From Voacanga thouarsii (lineage: Eukaryota; Streptophyta; Magnoliopsida; Gentianales; Apocynaceae), in contig JANUWF010001783.1 in NCBI GenBank assembly GCA_026120185.1, positions 837,001 to 901,000 on the forward strand: a stretch of DNA of 64,000 bases. The letters are read 5' to 3'. The translations under genes were made by a program, and so were the position numbers. Under the pieces are notes generated by a model that saw only the letters and a list, made by a program, of their open reading frames with translations, had not been told where the DNA came from and did no database searches. Positions 36,396-48,596 of this stretch are shown piece after piece (within the stretch, counting starts at the first letter, position 1; every line of letters starts with the position of its first letter).

Positions 36396-36867
36396 ATGAA
36401 TCTTAGGAGTGGTAAGAAAGTTAACAAAAGTAAGACTACCAAGGCGCCAAAATTGAATCCTTTGGAAACTAGGATTTGTGATGAAGAAGCTTACCTGGAA
36501 TAGCCTTAGCCTCCTAAATCTAAATTTTCTGTAATTAGTGAACGAATTAAAGAACATATTAGTGATATTCCTCCAAACCTTGATTCTATAATAGATGCTA
36601 ATCGATCTTTGAAAGAACTTGCTGCCCCTAACCCTAAATGATCACATTTTATGCATTGTTTTTCCTCAAGTCACAACTAATTTCAAATTGCATTCTGGGT
36701 TCATTCAACTTTTGCCATCTTTTCATGGTTTATCGAGATAAGATTCACATAGGCATCTTAAGGAATTTCATGTTGTAAGCTCTAATATGAAATCGGAAGG
36801 AATTTAAGATAAGGTCATTAAATTACCTACATTCACATTTAGTTTGCATGGCAGGGCTAAAGATTAG
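36396..36867 (+). pseudogene. gag N-terminal remnant of element G (Athila/Tat-like)
   Basis: The start ATG at 36396 reads MNLRSGKKVNKSKTTKAPKL, then two stops, and NLDSIIDANRSLKELAAPNP to a stop at 36641. After a frameshift it continues with FKLHSGFIQLLPSFHG, HRHLKEFHVV and LHGRAKD. This order is the N-terminal half of Athila/Tat gag. The frame is lost at the F insertion. A longer LTR-to-gag leader (36160-36395) contains two T-runs and nothing else recognised. Confidence 0.78.
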
Positions 36868-37305
36868 TGAAAAACCTTAGAGGGGGTTGAGTAAAGTTTT
36901 TGGAAAATTTAAAATGCTTTTCAAAAAATAGGTTTTGAGAAACTCCTTTGTATTTCAGATCGGAAAGATTGCAACTGATACAACGAGAAACTATCGAAAT
37001 GTTTTAAAGATCAACTACAATTTGAATAAGATAAGACACACGATGTAATTAATACAAGAGAGTGGAAATGGGTTGATGAGAACCACAAAGATTTCTTTTG
37101 AGAGATTAAATTTTTATGCAAGGAGGTTTGTAGCTGGCCAAAATTAAATGCAGAGAAACAGAACACAAGATTTATAGTGATTCAATCTACCAAGATCTAC
37201 ATCCACTACCTTAAGCTCACAATTAAGGATTTTTAACTAGATTTCATTCACCCTACTCAATGGTGTCTACCTACACCAATTACATAAGAGGATCACCACA
37301 CTTGG

Positions 37306-37938
37306 TGATGCGTAAATTTTGGGTATATAAAATCATCAATTTTAAATCCATTCCTTAATGAAGTTTTAATTAAAACATTAATTCCAAAATATACATGTGA
37401 GCAAGTATACTCATCGCAAACATAGTACAAGAAATTAACGAGTATCAATCCTTAAAGGAACAAGTACACACTAAACACTTTTCTTTCATTGTTTAACTGA
37501 CCCAAATAAAGTGAGAAAAGAATATAAAGAAAAACAAAAAAAACATAAACAACTAAAGGATGTAGGCTTATGTAATTTAGACAAGTATCCTAAAAAACCT
37601 GACAATAACCTACTTGGCAGGCAGAATGGACTCGGTGCCAGGTACACTTGCCAGACCTGGCGCCAGCTATGTTTTGGAAAAATCTCTAAAGCTCGCTCAA
37701 CTCTATTACTGGACAGAATGGACCTAACACCTGGTCCACTGGTTGGGCCTGGCACCAGGTGCATTCTGGTTCTATGCACTTTCTGCTCAATTTTAAACTA
37801 AATCTGCCCATATTTGCCAAAAACACCTTTTACAAGCAAAATGTTAAATAGGAGGGAATATGCCTAGTTATTACAATAAATATATCTTAAAACAATCTTA
37901 AATAATTAGGAAAAGAATGATGATTTTAACCTCTATAA
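37306..37938 (-). mobile_element. 3' LTR of element E, internally deleted
   Basis: Colinear with the 5' LTR at both ends but missing about 0.9 kb of the middle, with the join near 37606, including the TATA region. It keeps the outer TGATGCGTAAATTTTGGG end. The inner end reads AACCTCTATAA where the family reads AACCCCTATCA. It has four GGCGCC-like motifs at 37634-37760. Confidence 0.85.
37634..37760. repeat. Array of CCTGGCRCCAGGT-type palindromes in 3' LTR of E
   Basis: Four copies: GGTGCCAGGT (37634-37643), ACCTGGCGCCAGC (37655-37667), CTAACACCTGGT (37723-37734) and CCTGGCACCAGGT (37748-37760). The outer copies are flanked by CAGAATGGA and its inverse, so the array can fold back. Similar arrays lie at 48656-48806, 44216-44259, 41195-41285, 50140-50180 and 52337-52480. 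Confidence 0.75.
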
Positions 37939-37954
37939 TTACCCCAACACTTGA
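37939..37954 (-). other. Polypurine tract of element E
   Basis: The minus strand reads TCAAGTGTTGGGGTAA just before the 3' LTR, matching the tract TTCAAGTGTGGGGGTATG of element D at 54681-54698. Confidence 0.7.
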
Positions 37955-39408
37955 ACATTTGCTTGTTTTCAAGCAAAACACTTTAATCCAAGAAAAATTA
38001 TCAAGACAACATAAGGTTTTCTTTTCATTTCAAAAGTTTCTTTATCATAGCAAAGATCATGTCTTCCTTTCATACTTTAGATACAGCCCTTATCATTCAT
38101 ATCATTTGAAAATAATTTCGAACCTTGAAATATTGGCCAAGACATCACAAAACTCTTGAAGTCAAATTAATCAAGTGCATACTTTAGTTTAAGAAAGTTA
38201 TTTCACTATTCAAGTAAAAATATGGCTAACATGAATCACATAGGTCAAGCCATCTACCAACTCAAGTATTATAAATCCAAAAATTGCACACTCAAGTTAT
38301 AATGTGAGGAAAGCACTCCAAAAATTTTTTTCTCTCTCAAATTTTTTTTCAATGACTTAGGGAATTGATAGCCTTAAGTGCATAGATTTCTTTTCACACA
38401 CCGTATTGGTCCCCTTTAGAGCCATCACATATCATTTTTTCACAATTCTTTTTTTTTCTATGTTCTTGCTTACTTTTTTGCCTTCGGGATTGCCTCAAAA
38501 GAGTGCACCGAATACACTTGCAACTTCTCCCCATATTGACTCCCCTTTTTAGATAAAGGTCTTCAAAGATTATCAATAAGAGCCTTTTCCCTAATTCACA
38601 CCAACAATAATGTTGTTTTCACTTATTGTTTTTCTCTTCATCTTAAATAAAAAATTTCAACATTTTCCTCATTCTTTCCTCTCAAAGCTCTTTTTTCAAC
38701 TCATATTTTTTCATCATAACTCAATGCTAGCAAAATTTAAACTCATAATACAAAATTTAACCAATAACTGTTCCCATAATCATCATATCTTCTATTTCAA
38801 CTAGATAAGTCAAATAACATTCAAACACCAATGCATAAATAAGATTAATCAAAACTCTTAAGTCTTGACAAATATATTTTCGAATAAAACAAATTTCATC
38901 AAACTCCATCTAATGAATGACAAAACTCATATCCAAGTATGAAAAAGAATTACAACCTTACTTAACAATGAAACTACTGAAATTTTGGAAAAAGTTGTCA
39001 TAAATCACAAACACAAAATAGATTCATCAAATAAAATGAAAAAGTATTTTTTCAACCTTTATTCTCCCCCCACACTTAAATTGGACATTGTCCTTAATGG
39101 CCAAAGATAAAATAATAAAAGTACAGCCAAGAAGACCAAGATGAAAAAAAGAAGAAGAAAGTGAAGAAAATACTTCAATTACATTGTTGTGCTATTAGGT
39201 TGAATCTATCTCAAGGAGAGATCATTATAGGAGTACTTACTAAAAGTAAAGAAACAAAAGAAAGAAAATATAAATCTAGAAAAAATAAAATAAACATAAA
39301 ATAAACAAAAAGAAAAAGAAGAGAAACGAAAAGACACCTACAAACTAGGAAAGGTCATTAAAATTTAAAAGAAAAAAAATAACAGAAAATAAAATACAAA
39401 AGAGTGAA
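37955..39408 (-). other. Conserved non-coding 3' region of element E
   Basis: About 1.45 kb without a coding frame. In element sense it contains GGCCATTAAGGACAATGTCC followed by AATTTAAGTGTGGGGGG (about 39105-39065). Further on is GTCAATATGGGGAGAAG (about 38545-38525), followed by CGGTGCACTCTTTTGAGG. The same words occur in the same order in element D (53555-53595 and 54115-54160), so the block is conserved though untranslated. Confidence 0.72.
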
Positions 39409-40497
39409 TCAAGAATCATCCTCATCATCATCATGGTCAGCATTGTCAGCTCTGCAATTGGAAGATGCACTTGTAATATGTTGGATCAAAGTGGCCAGCT
39501 TTTGATCTTGGACATCTTGGTGGTATCGAATGTCGGTAATGGAATCACAGAGCTGGAGGAGGATAGTCATCTAGCTCTCCATCTAGGCCTCCATGCGTGC
39601 CTCAAAATCAGTACATGAATGAGAACTAGTGGCACGAGAGGCTGGTCTAGCAGGTAGCGCCTCTTCCTCCTTCTCAGCGGGGGGAAGCTCCTCCCTTCCG
39701 GGGTATTGCACCTTATATGGCCTTTTCTGCCTTTTTGCCCTCTCATCATAGCGATATCCACACCGAACTAAAGTATGCTCTGTCACAAGGTCACGATGAG
39801 TAGTGGGCTCACTCAGCTCTTCATCTAGTTGTACTCTAAAGTCTCTCAAAATATGCATAATAACCAGTGGGAATTTGAGGGCTTTAGCTACAATGTTAGA
39901 GGCCACAAACTCTCTCATGGAGTTAATAATAATAGGAGCAAGAGGAATAGGCTCACAGTTCCTCATCTTGTCTAAAACTTAAAGGTCCAGTATCCTAGAC
40001 TCATTAAAGCCACTAGCATTGGGATAGACATTGAAAGCAAATATATAGATTAGGGAACGCCACTAAGCCTCAAGGTCATTATTGGAATAATACTGATATT
40101 GACCTACTTCCCCTTTTCTTCACATCCGAAAACTAGCCCTTACAACTCCCACATCCCAGATAGGCTCAGAGATGATCTTCTGGTCATTATGGTCCACAAC
40201 TATCCACGGTCCCTTATCCGGGATTCTTAAAATTCTAGCTAATCTAGCCTTGTCAAACTCGATGGGAATCCCTTTGACCATGGTGGAGACGACTTGGAGA
40301 GTGTTTTTTTTTTGTTCTGCATGTTGGCATAAAATTCTCTCATGCTCACAGGACAATAAGGACCTTCCATCCTAATGATGGGCTCCCACCCTAGGCACCT
40401 AAATATAGTAGAAAGTTGTAGGGAATTGTAAAGACAGCTTTCAATACCCTCCAATAAACTTGCAAGAAAATAAGACATATGCCAATCCAAACACATT
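39409..40497 (-). pseudogene. Env-like / putative plant transposon protein ORF of element E
   Basis: A second reading region of about 360 codons with a few stops and a frameshift. In order it shows FRCLGWEPIIRMEGPYCPV, MREFYANM, GIPIEFDKARLARILRIPDK, NCEPIPLAPIIINSMREFVA, LKFPLVIMHILRDFRVQLDE, HRDLVTEHTLVRCGYRYDER, a Pro/Glu/Ala-rich hinge, a short coiled stretch (DIRYHQDVQDQKLATLI) and an acidic end DHDDDEDDS with the stop at 39409. The REFYAN and later FP-LI-type segments resemble the plant transposon-associated domain known from memory as Transposase_32, seen after pol in some retroelements. Its biochemical function is unknown. Element F carries a related ORF. Confidence 0.62.
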
Positions 40498-41447
40498 ATT
40501 GATCGAGTTGATCATATCCACAATGTTCAATATTGCTCAAGGAAACCATATTCAGTCTAGAATCACAATGCTCAATCAGCCATACCATTTAAATAATAAT
40601 GTAAAGCTTATCATCATAAGGCTAAATGAAACATTGAACAATTATTCTTTATCCCAAAAGCTAATCACGAAGCATGCATGCTCAATCACTTCCAAAAGAT
40701 GCAAGCTATCAATTGCATTAATCATAACATAGTATCCATGATATTCCCATGCTAATGCAAGCTCAAAGAAAGCAATCTTAACAATCAAATTCTTCACTAG
40801 AAATTATTCAGGAAGTTTCGCCCAAAAATGCATAAAAAGTTATCCAAAATTCATAAGAAAAACTTAACCGTAGAAAGTGTAGAAAATTCATACCATAATG
40901 TTCTCCAATGCATGGGCAATGATTCTATATAAAGAGTTTGAAGAAATCATGCTCTCAATGGAAGGATTGAAAAATGGGTTCCGGGCGAAAATGTTAGATT
41001 TTTCCTTGTTTGGATCCAAACTTACAAGAACAAAATGGGGATTTTATGCTTTGGAAGTGTTTTGGAGGTATGAAAATTGATCTCGCGGTGTTTTGAAGAT
41101 GAACTTAGCGATGGGTTGAGAGAAAATTGGAGAGGAGTGCAAATTTTTAAACAAAAAATGGCCAAGAAGGCCGTTTTGAATGTGGCAGCCGAATGGGCCT
41201 AGCACCGTGTCCATAGGCTTAACCTGGCACCGGGCTTGTTTTGCCCGCATTTTTTTATTAAGCCGTGCTGACCCGGCGCCCGATCAGCTCTGGCCGAAAA
41301 ATTATTTTTTTTTCAAAAATACATTTTAATGAAAATAAAGATAAAGGAACATGAAATCATATGAAGCATGTAGACTAATTGCTAAATAAATAAAAATAGA
41401 CAAGAATTAAAAAGATTGTTCAGCAAAAAGTAAAACAGTTCAGAAAT
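40498..41447 (-). other. Spacer between gag and second ORF of element E (pol missing)
   Basis: Nearly 1 kb where protease-RT-integrase would normally begin. None of their motifs is seen on either strand. It holds two to three palindromic GGCRCC motifs at 41195-41285 (CCTAGCACCGTGTCC, CCTGGCACCGGGC, CCGGCGCCCGATC) and a short ORF of 68 codons at 41044-41250 that I do not recognise. Confidence 0.6.
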
Positions 41448-42700
41448 CAGCGTTTCCTATGGCCTTGTTCCTGTAGGTTGGTCTCCGTGTTGCCTGTAAG
41501 TGTTTTCGGTTGATGGTCACCAAAGAGTTTAGCTAATTGTCCAATTTGATCATCTAGGTTGAGCATGGATACCTCCAAGTTCCTCGTGGTCGCATCAATT
41601 CCTTAGAACCGTGTTTTGGTTCCACTTACCAGTTTGGTGACCATTTCCTCCAAAAATGGTTTGGCTTGTAGGGCGTTGTGGTAGAGATGGTTGAGTCCTT
41701 TGCATTCCAAAATTCACCGAATCTTACCAAGGTTGATTTTGGTTGTTCCAAGAAAATTTAGGGTGATTCCTCTAATATGGGTTGTAAGTATTGCTGTAGG
41801 GATTATTACCTTGCCGACTATTATCTAAAAACGCTGCGTAGTCTAATGCTTCTTGCGAATACCCCATATTTTGGCACTAATAATTTTGATGCCCTTCCCC
41901 ACAAAAATCACAAGTCACACTCATTACCTGTTCTTGGGAAGAAGGCATTACCAATTAATCCATTTTCTGTGTGAGTGCTTCCACCTTTGCCTCTAAGGCA
42001 GCCATTGGATCCACCTTATGCATTCTATGCACATGAGCTCTAGACCGTGAACTGCCCTAGACATAGTTATTAGTAGCCATATTTTCAATTAGATCAAATA
42101 CCTCTTCCAGGGTTTTGGAATTTTTGGAGTCTCCTGCAGATGCATCCACTAATTGCCTTGTAGCAAAACTCAACCTACTGTGAAAAATCTGCATTTGCAT
42201 CCCCTACTCGAATCCATGGTGAGGACACTTTCTTAGCATCTTTTTGAACCTCTCCTAACACTCATAAAGGTTTTCTGCCTCCAATTATTGGAAAGCAAAA
42301 ATGTTAGTCCTAAGTTTGGAAGTTCTAGCTGGTGGGAAATATTTAGCCAAGAATTTTTTAGCTAAAACGTTCCAAGTAGTAATGGATCTGGTGGGCAAAG
42401 ATTTTAGCCATAAATTCACTCGATCTCTCAAGAAAAAAGGGAAGAGTTTTAGCTTGATGGCATCCTCAGAAACATCATTCATCTTAAATGTGTCACATAT
42501 CTCTAGAAAGCTCACAAGGTGGGCATTAAGATCTTCCTTAGGTAACCCATTAAACTGGACCATATTCTGAATCATTTGGATCATATTAGGTTTTATCCCA
42601 AAATTATTGACCTCTATCCTAGGCCGTGCAATACTAGAGCCTGTACCTGAGATGCTGGTTTTACAAAGTCATTCATCACCTGCCTGTTAGGTCCATCATT
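41448..42700 (-). pseudogene. gag of element E (Athila/Tat-like), nearly complete
   Basis: The open piece 42584-42285 reads MIQMIQNMVQFNGLPKEDLN, then AHLVSFLEICDTFKMN, LKLFPFFLRDRVNLWLKSLP and WNVLAKKFLAKYFPPARTSK, the core of Athila/Tat gag; the frame is open upstream to about 42640. Further on is a knuckle reading CDFCGEGHQNY-stop-C near 41915-41880 (CX2CX3HX4C type), then NPYSNTYNP and HPKFSWNNQN near 41780. The C-terminal region reads RNLEVSMLNLDDQIGQLAKL before a stop at about 41448. Only a few stops interrupt it. It ends without continuing into protease, which is the notable feature of this element. Confidence 0.85.
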
Positions 42701-43069
42701 ACCACCATCATTGGGCTAATTTACCTCCATTGCTCTCCTTACCCTTTCATTTATAACCTTTCGGACCTTAGTGAGAGTTCTCTCGATTTCCAGATCAAGG
42801 TCGACTATCTTAGCTTTAGATCACTTGGTTATAAACTAAGAGCAAGATTTACATAAGACAGAAAAGTTTTGAGATTATAGAATTTACAAGTTAAATAGTT
42901 AGGATACGTTTATAAATTAAGTTACAAGGAATTACAACATACAGAGATATTAAAATACAAGTATACAAGAAAACAAAATACAACACCTAGTCATACAAGA
43001 AACATATATATATATATTTACATATTAACATGGTTAAATCAACAAAATCTAAGCTTTCATAATATTGTT

Positions 43070-43086
43070 CCCTGGCAATGGCGCTA
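43070..43086 (-). other. Primer binding site of element E (tRNA-Asp type)
   Basis: The minus strand reads TAGCGCCATTGCCAGGG a few bases after the LTR end. The 3' end of plant tRNA-Asp pairs with TGGCGCCGTTGCCGGG. Three differences are transitions expected from decay. Confidence 0.75.
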
Positions 43087-44259
43087 AAAACTTAATGCGT
43101 AAATTTTGGGTATATAAAACCATCAATTTTAAATCCATCCCTTAATCAAGTTTTAATTAAACCATTAATCCTGAAATACACATGTGAGAAAATATACTCA
43201 TTGCAAGTATAGTATAGGGAATTAACGAGTATCGATCCTCAAAGGAACAAGTACACACTAATTACTTTTCTTTCATTGTTTAACTGACCTAAATAAAGTG
43301 AGAAAATAATAAAAAGAAAAACAAAAGAAACATATACAACTTAAGGATGTAGATTTATGCAATTTAGACAAGTATCCTAGAAAACCTGACAATGACCTAT
43401 TTAACAACTCTCTCAATTCATCATCATCTTGGCATTATGAAAGAATATAAAGTAAAGTTCAATCATTTCCCAAGTCATGAATTCACTTATATAGATTCCA
43501 CTTCTTTCCCAATTCACAGAATCACTACCATTTGATTAAATTAGCAGATTTTCCAATCAAACCAACATAACCAAATGATGCATTAAACACAATTCCTTAT
43601 AGACATGAAATTAGCCGACAACCCTATGCTCTAGGAGAAATTAACTAACCTTAGATTGCTTAGGTTCTTTGGTCTTAACTTCATTTTCCAAGTCCATTAA
43701 GATCTAACAAATATGTAGTATTGATTAAATTAACTTAATCTAACTTTGTTTTGCAATTCCATTAGACATAACCCCAATTCCATCAACCTATGAAATCAAG
43801 TAATCAAACACCAAGAATGATAGAAAATTGATCAAGTAGTTAAATTGATGCATAAATCATGAATACCAAAATATTTCTAAATTACAATGAAAACATTGGA
43901 TCCATTATTGCTAAAGAAAAAGAAAACAAAGAGAAAAGAAAGCACTCATAGATAAGTCTCTTTCTTCTTCCTTGAAGACTCCATTTGAACAATCCTTCTT
44001 GCCTTGGGTGAATTCCTCCTTCAATGAGAAAATCAAAATTTCTACCCTTTAATTCACCTCTTTTGGTTATATATATCAAACCCTTGTATTCTCTTATATT
44101 TTTATAGGCCTCTTGGATGCCAATTTCGTGGCTGAGGAAGTTTTGGCCAAGTAGGAATAAGAAAATACCAAAGTCCTTGGATAAGCCCTAATTCTATGTA
44201 CAAAATTTTTGCCTCCAGAACCTACCTGGCGCCAAGTACTTTTGACCCACCTGGCACGA

Positions 44260-47200
44260 TGTGAAACCCCGGTCAAAACCAACCTTAGAGTAAGGGGGTT
44301 GGGTTGCATATCATATTTTATTTCATGGTTAAATATATTTTCATATGATTTTTATGTGTTTCGGATTTGGGTTTTATTGTCTTGAAGTCTTGTTGGTGAG
44401 TATTGTGTGAGAGAGGCAAGATGGTAATTTTTGCCCGAGGTGAAAATAGGGAGATAGCCTGTGGATTGAATAGAAAATAATTTTCTAGTGAAAATATCAA
44501 CAAGAGTTATTGTGGTGTAGTGGTTAGAGCTTTGGAATTAATTCTTGAGGTCTTGGGGTTCAAATTCCATCATAGAAGCTTTAGCTAGATTAAATTTTAT
44601 CTTTGCTTAGTGGAGGAAATTTCGGTCTTAGGAGCTTAGAATAAGGTAGGGATGATGTCCTAAGAAAGACATGCTAAGAGTATTCTCATTCCACTCTTTT
44701 GCCCTACTCAAATTTCCTAATGGGAATTCTTGTTCCCTTGATCTTTGGTTTTCCTTAGGTTTCAATTTCATAGTTTGATCAAGATGTTCTATCCATTTTC
44801 TTTCCAGAAATTTCAGTGAAATGCTGTGATCTTGTGGGATAAAAATGTCCTAGTAAAAGGCTTCTCATGGTCTGAAAAATTTGGAAGAATGGTGGGAAAT
44901 TCCAAGGGGAAAAATCCCTCTAGTAAGCTTGCTGAAATTTCACTCTAGACTAGTTCATCTTCCTTCATGGCATGAGCTGAAATTTTCCAACTTGTTGTAC
45001 CTTCAAAATGTCGAAATTTTTAGCTAACATTCCCTCCCAAATGCTGCCAGAAAAATGATCTTTAGGATCAGTTGAAACCTGAAAATTCTTAATAATTTCG
45101 GACTGTTCAAAGCTGGAGCAAAACAGGAAAAAATTCCTGTACGAAAAACAGTTTTGAGAGTCCAAAACCAAGCTGTTTTCTTCTAGATCTTGTTTAGTAC
45201 CTTAGCCATGTTTTTCCTTCATGAAGAAGGCTGGAAACCAGCCTTGAATACCCCTGAAATTCTCTTCAAAACTCGCTGCAAATTGGCTGGAAGCGGCAGC
45301 TGAAAATCTGCCCAGAAAAATTCCTGTTCAGCGAAATGCTGTGCAGTCCAAATTTCCAGCTTTATTTCCTATTTTTCTTCTGGCCGAAACACCAACCTTA
45401 ATCTGGAAAAACCTTCCTTAAACCTTCATTAACAGAGCTCCATTGTTTCCCCCAAGCTTCTGTACGAAATTCAGCAATGGCTGTCCGAAAATCTCTCCAA
45501 CAAATCCTTGCAATTTAGCTTGATTGGTTTCCAAAATTCCAGCCATCCTTGTTTAGCAACCTTCCATAATATCTTACTCAAATGACCAGACATCTTCTTC
45601 ATCATTGTGCACTTTAGTTTCGGCCACCATAATCCACCTTGAATCAGCTTTAATTCCTCAGAAAAGCTGCTCAACTAGTCGGCCATAGGAGACCTTCAAA
45701 GCTTTCCAAATTATCAAGATATCCTAGAATATTTAGTTTCCAAATTCACTTCCTAAAAATATTCTCCAAGGATTGTGACAACTAACCCTTCCTTTTCTCT
45801 TCCAAATCAGAGAAACAACTCCCTATACCCTATAGAAATTCGGCCAGCCCTATCATTCACAAAAATTCGGCAGCTGCACAAGAACCACCTCTTGAAATCT
45901 CTCAATCTCCAAGAACACACACACTACACCAAGAACACCTACCTCTTCCCTACACTTAATTCCCCTCCAAACCATCTCAAATCCTTTCAAAAACTTCCAG
46001 ATTTGACCTACTCACTGCTGTGAGTCCATCAACACCATTATTAACACCAAATTCCTCAAATCATCGTGCTACTTCGAATCAAAAGCAGAAATTTCTGTGA
46101 AGGACAAGAACATCTTCAAGGTAAATTTACTCTATCAACTTCATCTTCTCCAAACATGATCTCTAGTGAGAACCTATGTGAATAAACATACTAATGATCT
46201 CTTCTTCTCTCTCTCTTCCTCTCTCTCTCTCACGGCCGAAACTCTTCTCCCTTGGTCGGATGACTTCTTCTCCATAATCATGATCTCGCCATCTCCTTTG
46301 GACAAAGTTAGACACCTAGGAGTTGAGATCTACTCTAAACTCCTTCAAGGCGTTCATCAACCAAGTAAGTACCATCAATCCTTCTTTTAAACTCTAGAAG
46401 CATGTCTCTAGGGTGATAATGATAATAGGTGGATGGTGATAGGATTTGAGTATATATATATATATATATTATTGAGATTGAAGTATGAATATATGTATGA
46501 TTGTGAATGAGATGGGATTTATGCATGGAAGGATTGTCTTGGATGATTATATGATGATTTGAGATTGATGCATGTCATAAGTAGTATATGTGATGAAGTA
46601 TGCTAGAGATTATGTCACCTTTGGTGAATAGGGTATATATTCAAGATGGATTAATATTGAAGCCATGATCATATTTATGCTAGTAGGGGTTAGATCATGT
46701 GTTGATAAATTGAGATCTATGCTTGTATGCATGATTTGGATGATTTGATGAATTAAAGGATTGTGTATGTATTGATTGTGGTTAGCCATAGGAATTTGAT
46801 CATGATCTAGTTGTCCCCAAACAAATTTTTACTTCATGAATAAAATATTCAATAAAATAATTTCTCTTAGTATTTTTGAGAAAAAAAAAACCCTAGGAAG
46901 GGTAGATTTGGATTGTCATATATATAAAGGATATTTTAGTCAAACAAATAATGATTTTTGCTAGAAAAAAAATATATATATATATGTATATATTACTTAA
47001 TATAATAAGATCAATTAAAGCCTTTATGAAAATAATTACAATTAGTAGAATATATATTACTAAAAATTTAACGATTATCTTCTAATCAAAACTCCTTAAG
47101 AATTTATTTAATATTGTTCAAGTGAGACTCATTAAATTTATTTTCAACTAATTTTAGCTACCAATTATTTTCTAACAACTAAATTATTAATAAATTAATA

Positions 47201-48596
47201 TTTTATTTAATACTACCTAGAACTCTTGATCAAATAAACTCTAAATTTTCCCTAACAAGATTTAAGCTTTCAACTTATTAAATTTATTTCCCAAACCATT
47301 AATTATTTTAAATAATTGTGCTAGGCTCAACTCTTAAACCTATTTACTTATTGTTTAACCTTAAAGCTTGAGACACTAGGATCATGGTAGTAGTAAGTTG
47401 AGTCGATTTAAAATTAAGGAAGTAGTTTATGGCTTGAAATTGATTGTGATTTGTATTTGCCCATGTGGGGTTAGGTCTGCCGTTGAAGACCTTGTTATTG
47501 TGAGCAAGAATTAGGTAAGCTCCTGCATAAAACCTGTTTGATGCAAAATGTTTATTATGGCAAGCCAAGTGTAGAGTGCATGGACACTCATTTATGTAAA
47601 GGCAATTGAGGGTTAAATCCTTTCTTATTTCAAAAATTTGAATTATTTAAAAGCCAATAAGCAGATTTAATCAAACTCAAACTCTTTCTAAAACAAATTT
47701 TGTTAAAGACTTTGGAAAACCCATAAATTGCCATTTTCATGTGGAACACTGTTTTGTTCATTTTATCCCAAGTGGGAAACGTCGTTGAGTACTCAATAAG
47801 GGTGGACTACTAGGACTAGTCTTTGAAGGGTTAGGGTAAGTCTCTCAGTAGGTGGCCACCTCTAGGGGGTGAGTCCTTCCCGAATAAGATGTCAGTCCAG
47901 TGAGTCGTGCCGGTCCGAGCTAGTAGTTTGTTTTCAGTCAAGTGACTGTGGTTTGCCGGAATGGACACCCGGTTATTGTTTGGGTATAAAGAAGGAAGAG
48001 TATCTTGCCCAGTAGGCCGATCATCTACTTTTGTCAGTCTGCACAAAGTGTCGGCATTCTGACCGGTTATGGGGCCCAACGTGTGGTAACCCATATCCAT
48101 TTCTTTCGAGTGGTTGATTTTATTACTTATGTATGGCTGAAAAAGCCAAAACGCCACTCTTGTTTTTGACTAATGTTATTACTTGCCAGTATTTCTCTTA
48201 TAAAGGTTTCACACTTTGCATCCACGAACTGTTTTCACTAAACACCCGAAGCACACACGGACTTACTGAGATTTCTGTCTCACCACCATTTTATCATGAT
48301 TTCAAGTCCATCCTGCTATGGGCATGAGTAGCTATATATTGTCTGCTTTAGAAGAATTTTCTGAGGATTTATTTTGTGTAATGTTGGGAGAGCTGAGAGC
48401 GGATGAATTTTTATTATGGATTTGTTTTGAGTATTCTTTGATTTATTATTATTTCTTTTGGGTTGTAATAAATTTTAAGTTGAAGTATCATTTTATTTCC
48501 GCTATTATATTTGTGTGTCCTAGTTATAAAGACCCCTTGTCCTTTGGATGGGGTGACATCCTTGGCCCTGGCGGGCCTAGGTAGCGGGGTGTTACA
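44260..48596 (+). mobile_element. Solo LTR A3 (4.34 kb, family A) inside LTR of E
   Basis: Reads TGTGAAACCCC at 44260 and ends GGGGTGTTACA at 48596, with flanks CACGA (44255-44259) and CACTA (48597-48601). It is the inverse orientation of A1 and A2 and colinear with them: tRNA-like segment at 44504-44575, CT tract at about 46208-46231 next to CACGGCCGAA, and the CTAGCTCGGACCGGCATGAC counterpart near 47905-47924. No internal coding region. Confidence 0.85.
44504..44575 (+). other. tRNA-like segment in LTR A3
   Basis: A-box TGGTGTAGTGG at 44513-44523 and B-box GGTTCAAATTC at 44557-44567, 44 bases apart start to start as in real tRNAs, with GGTTAGAGCTTTGGAATTAA between. The T-arm stem pairs only partly. 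It lies about 250 bases into the LTR, in sense orientation. Confidence 0.72.

Larger units (their letters stand above)
30905..36867 (+). mobile_element. Element G: Athila/Tat-like Ty3 element, 5' LTR and gag only
   Basis: A plus-strand element seen as an LTR (about 30905 to 36160, split by solo LTR B2), a short leader and the N-terminal part of gag, then cut at 36868 by element F. The remainder should lie beyond the right edge of the window. The gag is the RSGKKV plus RSLKELAAP type found in Athila/Tat elements. LTR ends could not be fixed: no clear TG start, and the primer site candidate near 36167 is weak. Confidence 0.62.

Noticed and set aside
46135..46400. Possible host exon in family A LTR (ORF at 46166-46390)
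   Set aside because: The homologous region in A1 and A2 does not keep the frame, and it spans the CT tract of the LTR.
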